From assembly GCF_907165045.1 (NCBI RefSeq), contig NZ_CAJRAU010000005.1, positions 310,001 to 374,000 of the forward strand: a DNA stretch of 64,000 bases, given 5' to 3'. Positions 35,507 to 44,869 of the stretch are shown piece after piece. Position numbers and translations under genes: made by a program. Below the pieces are notes generated by a model, which ran no database searches, had not been told where the DNA came from, and worked only from the letters and a program-made list of their open reading frames with translations. Source of the DNA: Dyadobacter linearis. Lineage in GTDB: Bacteria; Bacteroidota; Bacteroidia; Cytophagales; Spirosomataceae. Position 1 is the stretch's first letter. Every line of letters starts with the position of its first letter.

Positions 35507-36415
35507 ATGGAACAATACCTCGGCATAGACGTGGGCGGTACTAACGTAAAAATGGGAATCGTTGACGCTACGGATGGGAGAATTTCAAATTTTTACAGCC
35601 ATGATACCGCCAGCTGGCGCACCTCAGGACATTTCATAGAACGTTTAGGTGATGCGATCGCATTGCAGCTTGTCGAATATCCCGAGGTAAAGAAGGTAGG
35701 AATCGGTGTTCCGGGGCTCACAACCCGAGATAGAACTACACTGATCGAAATCACTGCAATTCCTGAAATTGACGGTATCGCAATCGTTCCTGACCTGAAA
35801 ACAAGATTTCCAAATCACGACTTTTATCTGGAAAATGACGCCAACGCAGCTGCTTTGGGCGAATATTATTTTGGAGAAGACAAACTTCCTGAGGACTACA
35901 TTTTCGTAACACTCGGTACCGGAATCGGCGGCGCGGCTATTATTGACAAGAAAGTATTCAAAGGCGGCGGCGGTAACGCGATGGAACCCGGGCACGTACC
36001 TTCGAAAAACGGCAAGGTTTTAGAGCGGAATATCGGCAAAAAGGAACTGCTTGACCTCGCCAATACCATGCGCGCCAACTATACAGGTACCACACAGTTA
36101 CCAGCAGACGGTACGATTTCTACCACCGGCCTGGTTGCTGCGGCTTCCGGCGGCGATGAACTTGCAAAGCAGGTTTTCACTGAAATGGGCTACCTGCTCG
36201 GCGAAGGTTTGGTTTCAATGGTGCGTATCCTCGACATTACAACTATTTTGATCGGCGGTGGTATTTCTGCTTCGTTTGAATTTATTTTGCCCGCCATTAA
36301 CGAACGTTTCAAATACTGGCTAACTCCATATTATTTGAAAACCATTACAGTGAAACGCGCTACCTTAGCAAATGATGCGGGTCTGCTTGGCGCTGCTTCT
36401 CTGTGTTTTGATTAA
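35507..36415 (+). CDS. ROK family sugar kinase-like protein lacking the zinc motif
   Basis: A 302-residue ROK protein, probably a glucokinase or N-acyl-hexosamine kinase. ATP motif GIDVGGTNVKMG at the start; the catalytic Asp is in LENDANAAALGEYYFG; phosphate motif LGTGIGGAAI. Normally the EPGH motif is followed by a CxCGxxGC zinc cluster. Here EPGHVPSKNGKVLERNIGKKELL has no cysteine at all, so zinc binding is lost while the active-site residues remain. Cytoplasmic; no neighbouring sugar transporter. Activity is inferred. Confidence 0.88.
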   Translation: MEQYLGIDVGGTNVKMGIVDATDGRISNFYSHDTASWRTSGHFIERLGDAIALQLVEYPEVKKVGIGVPGLTTRDRTTLIEITAIPEIDGIAIVPDLKTRFPNHDFYLENDANAAALGEYYFGEDKLPEDYIFVTLGTGIGGAAIIDKKVFKGGGGNAMEPGHVPSKNGKVLERNIGKKELLDLANTMRANYTGTTQLPADGTISTTGLVAAASGGDELAKQVFTEMGYLLGEGLVSMVRILDITTILIGGGISASFEFILPAINERFKYWLTPYYLKTITVKRATLANDAGLLGAASLCFD

Positions 36416-36465
36416 GAAAAGAGCCATTTAAAATAAAAATATCAATTCTAGGCATTTAATTCCGG

Positions 36466-37176
36466 ATGAAATTATCAGTAATAGTTCCTGCTTACAACGA
36501 AGAAAAAACAATCTGGAAAGTACTGGATAAGCTTAAATCTGTTGAATTAATAAGTGGCTTTCAAAAAGAAATTGTGATCGTGAACGATTGCTCTTCGGAC
36601 AATACGGAGGGAGTCGCGCAGCGGTTCATCGCTGAAAACCCGCAATTGGAAATCAGCTATTTCCGCCACGAGGTCAATCAGGGGAAAGGCGCTGCATTGC
36701 ATACAGGCTTTCGTCGTGCGACGGGCGACTACATTATCGTGCAGGATGCAGACCTTGAATATGATCCGCAGGAGTTTAATATTTTGTTAAAACCGGTTGT
36801 CGACGGATATGCCGACGTGGTTTACGGTTCCCGGTTTATGGGAGGCCGGCCGCACCGGATCCTGTTCTTCTGGCACACGATTGGCAACAAATTCCTGACG
36901 TTTCTGAGCAATATGTTTACCAATCTGAATCTCACAGATATGGAAACATGTTACAAACTATTCCGCTCAGATTTATTGAAAAACCTTTCACTCCACGAAA
37001 AAAGATTTGGTTTTGAGCCTGAGGTAACTGCGAAAATTTCCAAGATTCCAAAGATCAGAATTTACGAAGTAGGTGTATCTTATTATGGTCGTACCTACGA
37101 AGAAGGGAAGAAAATCAACTGGAAAGACGGTTTCCGCGCCTTGTACTGCATTGTTCGGTACGGGCTGGGAAGTTAA
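36466..37176 (+). CDS. Glycosyltransferase family 2 (polyprenyl-phosphate hexosyl transferase-like)
   Basis: A 236-residue cytoplasmic or membrane-associated transferase. The GT-A start LSVIVPAYNEEKTIWKVLDKL, nucleotide-binding VNDCSSDNT, metal-binding QDADLEYDP and acceptor segment VYGSRFMGG are all typical of dolichol/polyprenyl-phosphate mannose synthase-like GT2 enzymes. ETCYKLFRSD is also family-typical. No C-terminal membrane helices are present, so it is the short soluble type. It likely supplies lipid-linked hexose for envelope glycans. It is a single-gene unit ending at a terminator. Confidence 0.93.
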   Translation: MKLSVIVPAYNEEKTIWKVLDKLKSVELISGFQKEIVIVNDCSSDNTEGVAQRFIAENPQLEISYFRHEVNQGKGAALHTGFRRATGDYIIVQDADLEYDPQEFNILLKPVVDGYADVVYGSRFMGGRPHRILFFWHTIGNKFLTFLSNMFTNLNLTDMETCYKLFRSDLLKNLSLHEKRFGFEPEVTAKISKIPKIRIYEVGVSYYGRTYEEGKKINWKDGFRALYCIVRYGLGS

Positions 37177-37213
37177 GGTTCTTGTTCAGGTAAATATTAA
37201 AGTACGAATAGAA

Positions 37214-37245
37214 ACGCCGGATTCCTGATCAGTTTCCGGCATTTT
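37214..37245 (+). terminator. Terminator after GT2 gene
   Basis: GCCGGA pairs with TCCGGC around a short loop and is followed by ATTTTTG, about 40 bases past the stop codon. Confidence 0.6.
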
Positions 37246-37324
37246 TGTTTGTACTATCTTGAAGAAATGGGACTCAGATCGAAACGTCCGGTTCTATACG
37301 CTATCCGATATACGTTAGCCGGAA

Positions 37325-39331
37325 CTATTGTTTGATGATTTTTTGGCTGATCGGGTTCTTCCCTGACTGATCAACTGATAGAATATAAAGTCCCGCGGGT
37401 AGAAAAGTTACATTGGCTTGATAATGATTTTCAGACTTCAATTCCGCTGAATGCACCGCTTTTCCTGCCGCATTGAAAAGCGAAATCGTTCCAGTGACAG
37501 GATTTCTAAATTCAACACTCAGAAAATCAGCAACAGGATTTGGGTATATCTTCCAAAACAACGCATTTCCCGAAGGCTCAACCGAAAGCAGCGGAAGCAT
37601 TTTCACGGAAGTAGTTTTTACCTGAGATTCCGAAGCCTTGCTAAATGCCTGAATACGATAGCTGTACGTTTCGTCGGGAGCTACATTTTTATCTTCGTAA
37701 GAAAGTGCTTTCCCGTCATAATCCTCAACCGGAGCATAGCCAGCATCTCCCGGACCTTTTCTTTCGAAAACGAAACTTTCAGCGCCGGCTGATTCCCACG
37801 AAACAATTACAGTTCCAGCGTCAGACTCTTTTGCTTGAAAAACAGGAAATATCAGTGCATCTGCAATAGGAAGCTCCTGAAATGAAAATGCGCCGAGATC
37901 GCGCTTATTTTTCAAAAACGGTCCGTAGTAGGTATCGACTTTCTCTCCTTTGTAAGCAGGCAAATACGTTAGGTTCTTCGCTGCTGAGGCACTATTTAAT
38001 TTTAAAATAACAACATTTTTGCTGGCTGTACCCGAGGTAATATCCGCTGGTTTGGTCTCATCACCGTCAAAGAAAAAAACGTCTTTCAGACCTTTCAAAA
38101 ACTTAGAACCTTTTACATCCTCCACAAGGGTATCTTTTGGCCACACCAAACTTTGTCCGGCGTCGAAATAGAGCTTGATCTCATCCTTTTTCTCAGAAGA
38201 ATAGAACACTTTCTGCACATCCGGACAAGCGACATTGCTGGTGTCGGTAGATCCGTAATACATTGGCTGGATAAATTCAAAAAACCTTCTTCCCATTTCC
38301 TGGTAGCCCGCCAAACTGTAATGGATACCATCAAATCCGGGCATTCCATTTACATTAAAATGGTCGGTTTTGGGGTAGATATATTTCGTTTTCCGCTGAA
38401 ACTCGCGGATTTTACCGGCTTCATAAAACGGGTTGAACAAAACCGGAATCTGTACGACAATGTATTTTTCTACCTCAGGATAATCCGTTTGCCAGTATTT
38501 GAAAAGTTTATCATACTGCTGGTCGTAATTTTTAATATCCTCAATCGCTTCCTGTTCGCCCTGGTACCAGAAAAATGCGCGGATACGCTTCGGCCTCGCC
38601 GCTTTGATTCTTCGGTAAAGCAGCCCATATAAGGTAGCCGAAGCAGGATCCTGCGCGTTTCTATCCACGTGGTAAGAAATATATGAACCCGGCAAAGCGC
38701 CATTGATCACGCAAGTGGGGATACTGTCTTTTTCGAGAATGCGTTTTTGCAATTCCACTCCCCACGCGCCGGCATAGGGCCACGACCAGGAGGAAGGAAT
38801 CCACAAAGTATCGCCTATTCCTATTGACGGATTCCCGTCGGGAATGCGGGCGATTGTACGCGCATATTTGTTTGTCCAGCTTCCAAAATGTGTGGCAGCT
38901 GCATTGGATTGGCCGCTGATCACATAAAAATCTCCCGCCACTACATCCGTTCGCTTGACGATCAGCACCGAATCCGCGGATTTGCAGGCGTAAATGGCAA
39001 AATCATAATCCGCCATTTCTGCTTTGATCGTCGGTTTCATGTCGAATGAAGCCGAGCTCTGTCCGCCGTAAATCAGCGTATCCTTGTGGTAACCAATGCG
39101 TTTGTTGTTTCGGAAAGTAACCACCGACATGTGTTCCCAGCCCGTCGCTTCGATCTTTCCTGCAATCTGTACTTCGGCAGTATTATCATCTTCCCGCGCA
39201 TACAGCTGCATATCTTTCGGGAGCTTATTAAATGCGACTGCAAAAAATCGCTGACCGGATGCTATTTGCGAGCTAAAAATCAGCAGCAAGAGCAAAGTGA
39301 AAAGTTTGTGTGTAAAATTCATCTCATTCAA
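37325..39331 (-). CDS. Secreted sialate O-acetylesterase-like SGNH hydrolase with T9SS type A tail
   Basis: A 668-residue secreted enzyme. Signal peptide KLFTLLLLLIFSSQIASG. The SGNH catalytic Ser is in FYVISGQSNAAA (residues ~130-145); further SGNH blocks are RAFFWYQGEQEA and the Asp/His pair in FDGIHYSLAGYQEMG, as in sialate O-acetylesterases (DUF303/SASA). A fibronectin III-like module lies at ~500-575. The C terminus, starting IYPNPVADFLSVEF and ending SQKIIKQ, is a T9SS type A sorting domain, so the protein is exported and anchored or released. Substrate is probably an O-acetylated glycan. Confidence 0.9.
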   Translation of the reverse strand: MNEMNFTHKLFTLLLLLIFSSQIASGQRFFAVAFNKLPKDMQLYAREDDNTAEVQIAGKIEATGWEHMSVVTFRNNKRIGYHKDTLIYGGQSSASFDMKPTIKAEMADYDFAIYACKSADSVLIVKRTDVVAGDFYVISGQSNAAATHFGSWTNKYARTIARIPDGNPSIGIGDTLWIPSSWSWPYAGAWGVELQKRILEKDSIPTCVINGALPGSYISYHVDRNAQDPASATLYGLLYRRIKAARPKRIRAFFWYQGEQEAIEDIKNYDQQYDKLFKYWQTDYPEVEKYIVVQIPVLFNPFYEAGKIREFQRKTKYIYPKTDHFNVNGMPGFDGIHYSLAGYQEMGRRFFEFIQPMYYGSTDTSNVACPDVQKVFYSSEKKDEIKLYFDAGQSLVWPKDTLVEDVKGSKFLKGLKDVFFFDGDETKPADITSGTASKNVVILKLNSASAAKNLTYLPAYKGEKVDTYYGPFLKNKRDLGAFSFQELPIADALIFPVFQAKESDAGTVIVSWESAGAESFVFERKGPGDAGYAPVEDYDGKALSYEDKNVAPDETYSYRIQAFSKASESQVKTTSVKMLPLLSVEPSGNALFWKIYPNPVADFLSVEFRNPVTGTISLFNAAGKAVHSAELKSENHYQANVTFLPAGLYILSVDQSGKNPISQKIIKQ

Positions 39332-39376
39332 AAACTCTGGTAGTTCTAAAATGTATTATCAATAAATCTGATTCTA

Positions 39377-40594
39377 TTACTTGCTACTCAATGCCAATTC
39401 TTCCGACCTTGAAAGAGACCAATGTGCATTAAACATTGCAAGAAACCACAATGCCATGATAACCGGCAAGGAATATTTATCCCACGACAGCTGTGCTTTA
39501 CCTAACAGCAAAATATTGAATGCGACCATCCAGCTGGCGAGATTAAAATGAGGCGAGAAAAACCGCATTAAAGTGATCAGTGCCAGCAACCCGAAGCAGA
39601 TTTGCTTTAATAGCCCACTTATCCCCACAGTCATAAAAGCCTGATCTATATAACCCATATATGGCCACGTGAAGTATGGATTGTAAGCCTGTTTGGCAGG
39701 AGAGAAGAATATGATCGAAGCGATCAGCAGAATGAAGCCGATAAATAACTTAGGATATACCCTTGGAAACCGAACCAGGTAACGCAACTTTCCAGTCACC
39801 AACATTTCAGGGATCACATAATATACCGCGATCACGACCGAGGAATACAGCAGGTAGCCGAAATTATATTGGACCAGCTTATCAGAATCATAATGCTGCT
39901 GCGCCATCACGGCGGCCGGCGCCGGGCCTTTCCATAAAATCACCCAGGGTACAATGCTCAACACAGCCAAAACATAGTACAGCCAGGTTTTTTCATTGAA
40001 AATGCTTTTTATAAGCAAACCAATATCAGTAGTCTTTTTGAACCGCTCGAAAATTTCATAAGCAACAACAGCAGCCGGAAAAGCAAGCATATATTGCCGG
40101 CAGCACACCGCGGCGATGAACAATAGCATTCCCGCCCAATGCGCGCGTTTCAAATAAGCGACGGTTCCGGCGAGTACAAAAAACATCGCAAAAATGTCGG
40201 TATAATAGTAAACACTCACGAGGTAATAGTTGGGAAAAAGCAGCAATCCCGCAAGACAAAGCCAGAAACGCCTGCTCTGCCCGGGGCTATTCCACACGAA
40301 AAGCATAAGTAATGCAAAGCTTGTGAATGCAGTGAGCAACCGCAACGGCTGAATAGCCTCACCAAACAAGTTAACAATCCAGCCTCCCAGAATAAACGGA
40401 ATAGGTGTATTGAGCTCATTATAGCTTTTCAGCAGGTCGAGCGAAGGAACAGGTTCGTTGCTGAAAAAGATCGCAGCAGGCAGATAGTGGAATTCATCCT
40501 GGTATAACCCTACTGTAAATCTGTCTTTTATAAAAAAAACCGCGACGAAAAGTGCGACAAGAAATATAGTTACGTAAAGCTTTCTTGAATTCAT
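39377..40594 (-). CDS. Multispanning glycosyltransferase-like protein (ALG10/GT59-like)
   Basis: A 405-residue inner-membrane protein with about 10-12 hydrophobic segments. It has the GT-C layout: an acidic pair in the first loop (GLYQDEFHYLPAAIFF) followed by a substrate-side NELNTPIPFILGG. This loop and the later CCRQYMLAFP segment resemble eukaryotic ALG10/DIE2 alpha-1,2-glucosyltransferases (DEIFH..., TTPPG, RQTN). The resemblance is by eye and may only reflect the GT-C fold. It is followed by murB in the upstream direction with a three-base gap, implying cotranscription. Confidence 0.65.
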   Translation of the reverse strand: MNSRKLYVTIFLVALFVAVFFIKDRFTVGLYQDEFHYLPAAIFFSNEPVPSLDLLKSYNELNTPIPFILGGWIVNLFGEAIQPLRLLTAFTSFALLMLFVWNSPGQSRRFWLCLAGLLLFPNYYLVSVYYYTDIFAMFFVLAGTVAYLKRAHWAGMLLFIAAVCCRQYMLAFPAAVVAYEIFERFKKTTDIGLLIKSIFNEKTWLYYVLAVLSIVPWVILWKGPAPAAVMAQQHYDSDKLVQYNFGYLLYSSVVIAVYYVIPEMLVTGKLRYLVRFPRVYPKLFIGFILLIASIIFFSPAKQAYNPYFTWPYMGYIDQAFMTVGISGLLKQICFGLLALITLMRFFSPHFNLASWMVAFNILLLGKAQLSWDKYSLPVIMALWFLAMFNAHWSLSRSEELALSSK

Positions 40595-40597
40595 AAA

Positions 40598-41614
40598 TCA
40601 AATGAAATTAACCTCTGCATTCAGGGAGATCCCAAATTTAGATTTTACAGACTCCTGGATTTGCTCAGACAACTGTTTGATTTCGTGACCGGTACCACCT
40701 CCGTAGTTGACAAGCACAAGCGCCTGCTTTTCGTGAACACCTACATTGCCTGTCCGGTAACCCTTCCAGCCCGCCTGCTCGATCAGCCAGCCCGCAGGTA
40801 CTTTAACAGTCTGATTATCAACAGGATAACCTGGTATATTGGGATTGTTTTTTCTCAATTCTTCAAATACCCCAACTGGAATTTCCGGGTTCTTAAAAAA
40901 GCTGCCTGCGTTGCCTATTTTAGCAGGATCAGGTAGTTTGCTGCGCCTGATCTGCATGATCGCCTCGCTCACATCGCGGATCGTCGGCTCGGTGACGTTC
41001 ATTTCAAGCAGCGTTTTCTGCACATCGCCGTAACCTACATTGAGATTCGGTTTTTTAGACAAAATAAAATTAACGCCTGTAATCACATATTGATCCTTTG
41101 CCTCTTTTTTGAAAATGCTTTCGCGATAGCCAAAGCGGCACTCTTCTTTCGAAAATATCCTGGTTTCGCCCGAATCTATGGAAACTGCCTCGACAGATTC
41201 AATGACATTTTTAACCTCAACACCGTAAGCACCAATATTTTGCATTGGTGCAGCGCCGACACTTCCGGGAATCAGCGAGAGGTTTTCCACGCCGGCATAC
41301 CCTTTTTCCACACAATACATCACGAATGCATGCCAGCCTTCGCCCGCGCCCACTTTCAGCCGGATATTGGCTTCATCTTCGCTTATTTTCTCGATTCCGG
41401 TGATCTGCACGTGCAGTACGAGGGCATTTATATTTTGGGTAAATAAAATATTACTGCCGCCGCCCAGAATAAATTTTGGCTTTTGTTTCCACTCGGGATC
41501 GGTCAGAATCGCCTTTAATTCCGTTAAAGAAGTGACCTCCGCAAAATAGCCCGCAGTCGACTCGAGGCCGAAAGTATTGTAATTGCGAAGCGGGTAATTG
41601 GCTTGAATTTGCAT
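40598..41614 (-). CDS. murB: UDP-N-acetylenolpyruvoylglucosamine reductase
   Basis: A 338-residue FAD enzyme that reduces UDP-GlcNAc-enolpyruvate to UDP-MurNAc with NADPH, the second committed step of peptidoglycan synthesis. Family motifs: N-terminal NYNTFGLESTAGYFAEV, FAD-binding FILGGGSNILF and GAEGWHAFV-like GAGEGWHAFV, IPGSVGAAPMQNIGAYG, the catalytic Ser in GNAGSFFKNP, and HEKQALVLVNYG. Length fits type I MurB. It ends three bases before the GT-C gene on the same strand. Confidence 0.96.
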   Translation of the reverse strand: MQIQANYPLRNYNTFGLESTAGYFAEVTSLTELKAILTDPEWKQKPKFILGGGSNILFTQNINALVLHVQITGIEKISEDEANIRLKVGAGEGWHAFVMYCVEKGYAGVENLSLIPGSVGAAPMQNIGAYGVEVKNVIESVEAVSIDSGETRIFSKEECRFGYRESIFKKEAKDQYVITGVNFILSKKPNLNVGYGDVQKTLLEMNVTEPTIRDVSEAIMQIRRSKLPDPAKIGNAGSFFKNPEIPVGVFEELRKNNPNIPGYPVDNQTVKVPAGWLIEQAGWKGYRTGNVGVHEKQALVLVNYGGGTGHEIKQLSEQIQESVKSKFGISLNAEVNFI

Positions 41615-41691
41615 TGATAATGTGAATAACGTTGGTAAAGTTAGGTATTACATTCAAAACTATGTGGTATGGCGATTCATCCTTTTTTGCT

Positions 41692-41699
41692 TAAGTTTG
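41692..41699 (+). promoter_or_regulatory. Putative -7 element for SPOR lipoprotein gene
   Basis: TAAGTTTG matches TAnnTTTG, 27 bases before ATG 41726. If real it rules out the longer reading frame from 41669. The -33 box is not clear. Confidence 0.4.
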
Positions 41700-41725
41700 C
41701 GGGTTCAGTCACCACTATTGGCTAT

Positions 41726-42292
41726 ATGAAGCTGAAAAAGAATCCCTTATTAGTATTGCTGCTTATCGTCCTCGCCGCTTCCGGATGTGCTAAAAAGACG
41801 GTCGTGAGTGCTTCCAGCGGAGAGTATAAAGAGGATCTGTCAGCAGTGCGGCCGCGCTATGAATATGTTGAGCCGGTGTTCGAAAAACCAGAACCGGAAG
41901 CTGCACCCAGGAAAAACACTGCACCGAAAACAGACGTCGATAAGCCGCTGTATGTCAATAAAAAACTGGAAACGGCGCTCGATACCCTTTCAAAGCACAA
42001 CAAATCTGTCCGGTACATTAATGGTTTCAGGATTCAGATCTATGTCGGCAATGTGCGGCAGGAAGCTGACGGGGCCAAAACTTACATTTACCAGACTTTT
42101 CCCGACCTCAATCCATACGTTTCCTATTCTCAACCTACCTACCGCGTGAAGGTTGGGGATTTTATGTACCGAAGTGACGCAGAGCAATACCTTGATATGA
42201 TCAAAGACCAATACGCATCCGCAGTGATACTTGCCGATCGTGTTGATATCAAGAGAAGCCTCATGGTGAATCCATCTGCGGAAAGAAACTAA
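41726..42292 (+). CDS. SPOR domain lipoprotein
   Basis: About 188 residues. Lipoprotein signal with lipobox LAASGC (Cys ~20), a Pro/Glu-rich linker (residues ~35-75) and a C-terminal SPOR-like domain (YINGFRIQIYVGNVRQEADGAKTYI to RVKVGDFMYRSDAEQYLDMIK). SPOR domains bind glycan strands stripped of stem peptides, often at division sites. I chose ATG 41726 since it yields a proper lipoprotein signal peptide. gmd follows after 58 bases. Confidence 0.88.
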   Translation: MKLKKNPLLVLLLIVLAASGCAKKTVVSASSGEYKEDLSAVRPRYEYVEPVFEKPEPEAAPRKNTAPKTDVDKPLYVNKKLETALDTLSKHNKSVRYINGFRIQIYVGNVRQEADGAKTYIYQTFPDLNPYVSYSQPTYRVKVGDFMYRSDAEQYLDMIKDQYASAVILADRVDIKRSLMVNPSAERN

Positions 42293-42350
42293 CCGAATTT
42301 ATCTGTTTAACACGGATTTTTTGTCCATTTATTCATTCTAGTAAGGCCTA

Positions 42351-43463
42351 ATGAAAAAAGCATTAATTACCGGGATCACCGGTCAGGATGGTGCCTATCT
42401 TGCTGAACTCCTTTTGAGCAAAGGATACGAGGTGCACGGTATCAAACGCCGCAGCTCTTTGTTCAATACCCAGCGGATCGACCATATTTATGAAGATCCG
42501 CACGAGAAGGATGTGCGTTTCCACCTGCATTACGGTGACCTGAGCGATTCTACCAACATCATCCGCATTATCCAGGAAGTACAACCTGACGAGATATATA
42601 ACCTGGGTGCGATGTCGCACGTGCAGGTAAGTTTTGAAGAGCCTGAATATACCGCCAATGTGGACGGTATCGGTACGTTGCGTATCCTGGAAGCAGTTCG
42701 CCTGCTTGGTCTAACCAAGAAAACGAAGATCTACCAGGCTTCCACTTCCGAGCTTTACGGATTGGTACAGGCAGTGCCGCAATCTGAAACAACTCCATTT
42801 TACCCGCGCTCGCCTTATGCAGTTGCGAAACTGTACGGGTATTGGATCACGGTCAACTACCGCGAAGCTTATGATATGTTTGCTGTAAACGGTATCCTTT
42901 TCAACCACGAATCGCCGCTGAGAGGTGAAACATTCGTGACAAGAAAAATTACCCGCGCAGTTGCCCGTATCGCATTGGGCTTGCAGGATAAAGTGTATCT
43001 GGGTAACCTGGATGCACAACGCGACTGGGGCCACGCCAAGGATTTCGTAGAGGCGATGTGGCTGATATTGCAACAGGAAACGGCCGAAGACTTTGTGATC
43101 GCGACAGGTGTTACAACCCGCATCCGTGATTTCGTCAGAATGGCATTTGAAGAAGTGGGTATTGAAGTGGAATTTTCCGGCGAAGGAGCTGGCGAAACTG
43201 CGAAGGTTGTGAAATGCAACAATCCAGATTTCCAGATCGAAATAGGCAAAGAAGTAGTTGCAGTTGACCCACGCTATTTCCGCCCGACCGAAGTGGAGCT
43301 ATTGATCGGTGATCCAACTAAATCAATGACCAAACTAGGCTGGAAACCTAAATATGATCTGAAAGCATTGGTGAACGATATGGTTACAGCAGATGTAACC
43401 TTGTTCAAAAAAGACAGACTTCTGGAAAGCAGCGGTCACCGCGTTCCGAATTACTACGAATAA
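42351..43463 (+). CDS. gmd: GDP-mannose 4,6-dehydratase
   Basis: A 370-residue extended SDR enzyme that makes GDP-4-keto-6-deoxymannose, precursor of GDP-fucose and related sugars. NADP motif [15 protein letters not shown], then [19 protein letters not shown], catalytic ASTSELYG, and YxxxK in [29 protein letters not shown] is an invariant Gmd block. Length is normal. The usual partner GDP-fucose synthase (fcl) is not adjacent; a terminator follows. Confidence 0.97.
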   Translation: MKKALITGITGQDGAYLAELLLSKGYEVHGIKRRSSLFNTQRIDHIYEDPHEKDVRFHLHYGDLSDSTNIIRIIQEVQPDEIYNLGAMSHVQVSFEEPEYTANVDGIGTLRILEAVRLLGLTKKTKIYQASTSELYGLVQAVPQSETTPFYPRSPYAVAKLYGYWITVNYREAYDMFAVNGILFNHESPLRGETFVTRKITRAVARIALGLQDKVYLGNLDAQRDWGHAKDFVEAMWLILQQETAEDFVIATGVTTRIRDFVRMAFEEVGIEVEFSGEGAGETAKVVKCNNPDFQIEIGKEVVAVDPRYFRPTEVELLIGDPTKSMTKLGWKPKYDLKALVNDMVTADVTLFKKDRLLESSGHRVPNYYE

Positions 43464-43479
43464 GCTATTACCCACAAAT

Positions 43480-43520
43480 ACAAAAGCCCCGGAAGCGATC
43501 TGCTCCCGGGGCTTGTTTTT
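43480..43520 (+). terminator. Terminator between gmd and thioredoxin gene
   Basis: CAAAAGCCCCGG pairs with CCGGGGCTTG followed by a run of T. It lies between convergent genes and may serve both. Confidence 0.8.
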
Positions 43521-43532
43521 TTTATATCGGTA

Positions 43533-44006
43533 CTAAACGGTTCTTTTCTTCCCAGCCGGTTTTTTCAAAGAATTCCCTGTCTTGATCAGATCTTCGGCGG
43601 TAGTGTATCCCAGCACTTTTTTCACCACTTTTCCATTTGGGTTGATAAAAAACAGGGTTGGATAACCTTGTATCGGATATTTGCCCGCCAGCTTAGGCCC
43701 TTCGCCGCTTTCCATATCAAATTTTACATTGATAAAATTCGCATTGAAAACCTTGGCTACATCTTCTCTTGTAAAAACATTTTTTTGCAACAGCTTGCAA
43801 GGCCCGCACCAGGTTGTGTATGCGTCAAAAAAAATGATCTTGTTTTCAGCTTTCGCTTTTTTCAGGATCGAAGCCCAGTTGCCTTCGGTAAATTGAATGC
43901 CTTTCTCTGCTGCTTTTACTTCCTTATCGCCTTTTTCAGCATTTGCGACATTAAAAGACAATGCTATTACAGCGATCAGCAGACCTAATTTCTTGAAATT
44001 TCTCAT
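43533..44006 (-). CDS. Exported thioredoxin family protein
   Basis: A 157-residue protein with an N-terminal signal peptide (LGLLIAVIALSFNVANA) and a thioredoxin domain. The redox motif is WCGPCK (residues ~66-71), followed by LLQKNVFTREDVAKVF, like DsbD-gamma or thioredoxin_7 type proteins; the cis-Pro is in IQGYPTLFFI. It probably reduces or exchanges disulfides in the periplasm. It is a single gene, divergent from engB. Confidence 0.92.
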   Translation of the reverse strand: MRNFKKLGLLIAVIALSFNVANAEKGDKEVKAAEKGIQFTEGNWASILKKAKAENKIIFFDAYTTWCGPCKLLQKNVFTREDVAKVFNANFINVKFDMESGEGPKLAGKYPIQGYPTLFFINPNGKVVKKVLGYTTAEDLIKTGNSLKKPAGKKRTV

Positions 44007-44157
44007 TACTTGATTGATAGTTACGCGTAGATCCTAATAACGAAAATAACGATTGATCTTGTTCAGACAATCCATTGTTAAACATACGATTAAGCTTTTG
44101 CAATGGATTTGCGGGTCAAAAAAGATAACTTCGCAGCTTCATTAACATATATTTTTT

Positions 44158-44772
44158 ATGAAAGTTCAGGAAGCCAGGTACGTAATGAGCAATTCAGACT
44201 ATTTGAAATGCCCGGAGCCGGACCTGCCTGAATATGCGTTTATCGGCCGGTCGAATGTGGGCAAATCGTCGCTTATCAATATGCTGACCGGCAAAAAAGC
44301 TTTGGCCAAAACCTCCCAGCAGCCGGGAAAAACGCAGCTGATCAACCATTTTATCATTAATGAAACGTGGTACCTCGTCGATTTACCGGGTTATGGTTAT
44401 GCCAAGGTATCGAAAACGGAGCGGGAGAAGTGGGAGAAAATGATCAATGATTATTTATATAACCGGCCGAACCTGATCTGCACCTTTTTACTGATAGATG
44501 TAAGGCACAGTGCACTGGCTGTCGACCTCGAATTTATGGCGCAGCTGGGCGAGGCGGGTATTCCTTTTCATATCATTTTTACGAAGGCAGATAAGCTAAA
44601 ATCCGGGCAGGTCAACACGCAGGTGGAGGCTTACAAAGCTAAACTTGCTGAAATCTGGGAAGAAATTCCGCCGGTATTTGTGACCTCCGCAGAAAAAAAC
44701 GAAGGCCGGGATCCCGTTTTACAGGCAATAGAGGCTTACAACCGCGCGTTTCAAGATAGACAGGGCGCCTGA
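44158..44772 (+). CDS. engB: Ribosome biogenesis GTP-binding protein YsxC/EngB
   Basis: A 204-residue essential-type GTPase for 50S subunit assembly. G1 GRSNVGKSSLIN, G2 PGKTQLINHF, G3 DLPGYGYAKV, G4 FTKADKL and G5 TSAEKNEGRD are all present. Length and the YVMSNSDYLKCPEPDLPEYAFIGRSN opening are typical. DUF5606 gene follows after 97 bases with its own -7 element. Confidence 0.96.
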   Translation: MKVQEARYVMSNSDYLKCPEPDLPEYAFIGRSNVGKSSLINMLTGKKALAKTSQQPGKTQLINHFIINETWYLVDLPGYGYAKVSKTEREKWEKMINDYLYNRPNLICTFLLIDVRHSALAVDLEFMAQLGEAGIPFHIIFTKADKLKSGQVNTQVEAYKAKLAEIWEEIPPVFVTSAEKNEGRDPVLQAIEAYNRAFQDRQGA

Positions 44773-44787
44773 GGTTGTTTCGCGAAG

Positions 44788-44795
44788 TATCTTTG
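44788..44795 (+). promoter_or_regulatory. Putative -7 element for DUF5606 gene
   Basis: TATCTTTG matches TAnnTTTG, 75 bases upstream of the start codon; no TTG at the expected -33 distance. Confidence 0.4.
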
Positions 44796-44869
44796 CGTTA
44801 TTTTGCCGGAAAATCAAGAGTTTTCCCCACACAATATTCAAATTCAGAAATATCAAATATTAAAAAAGG

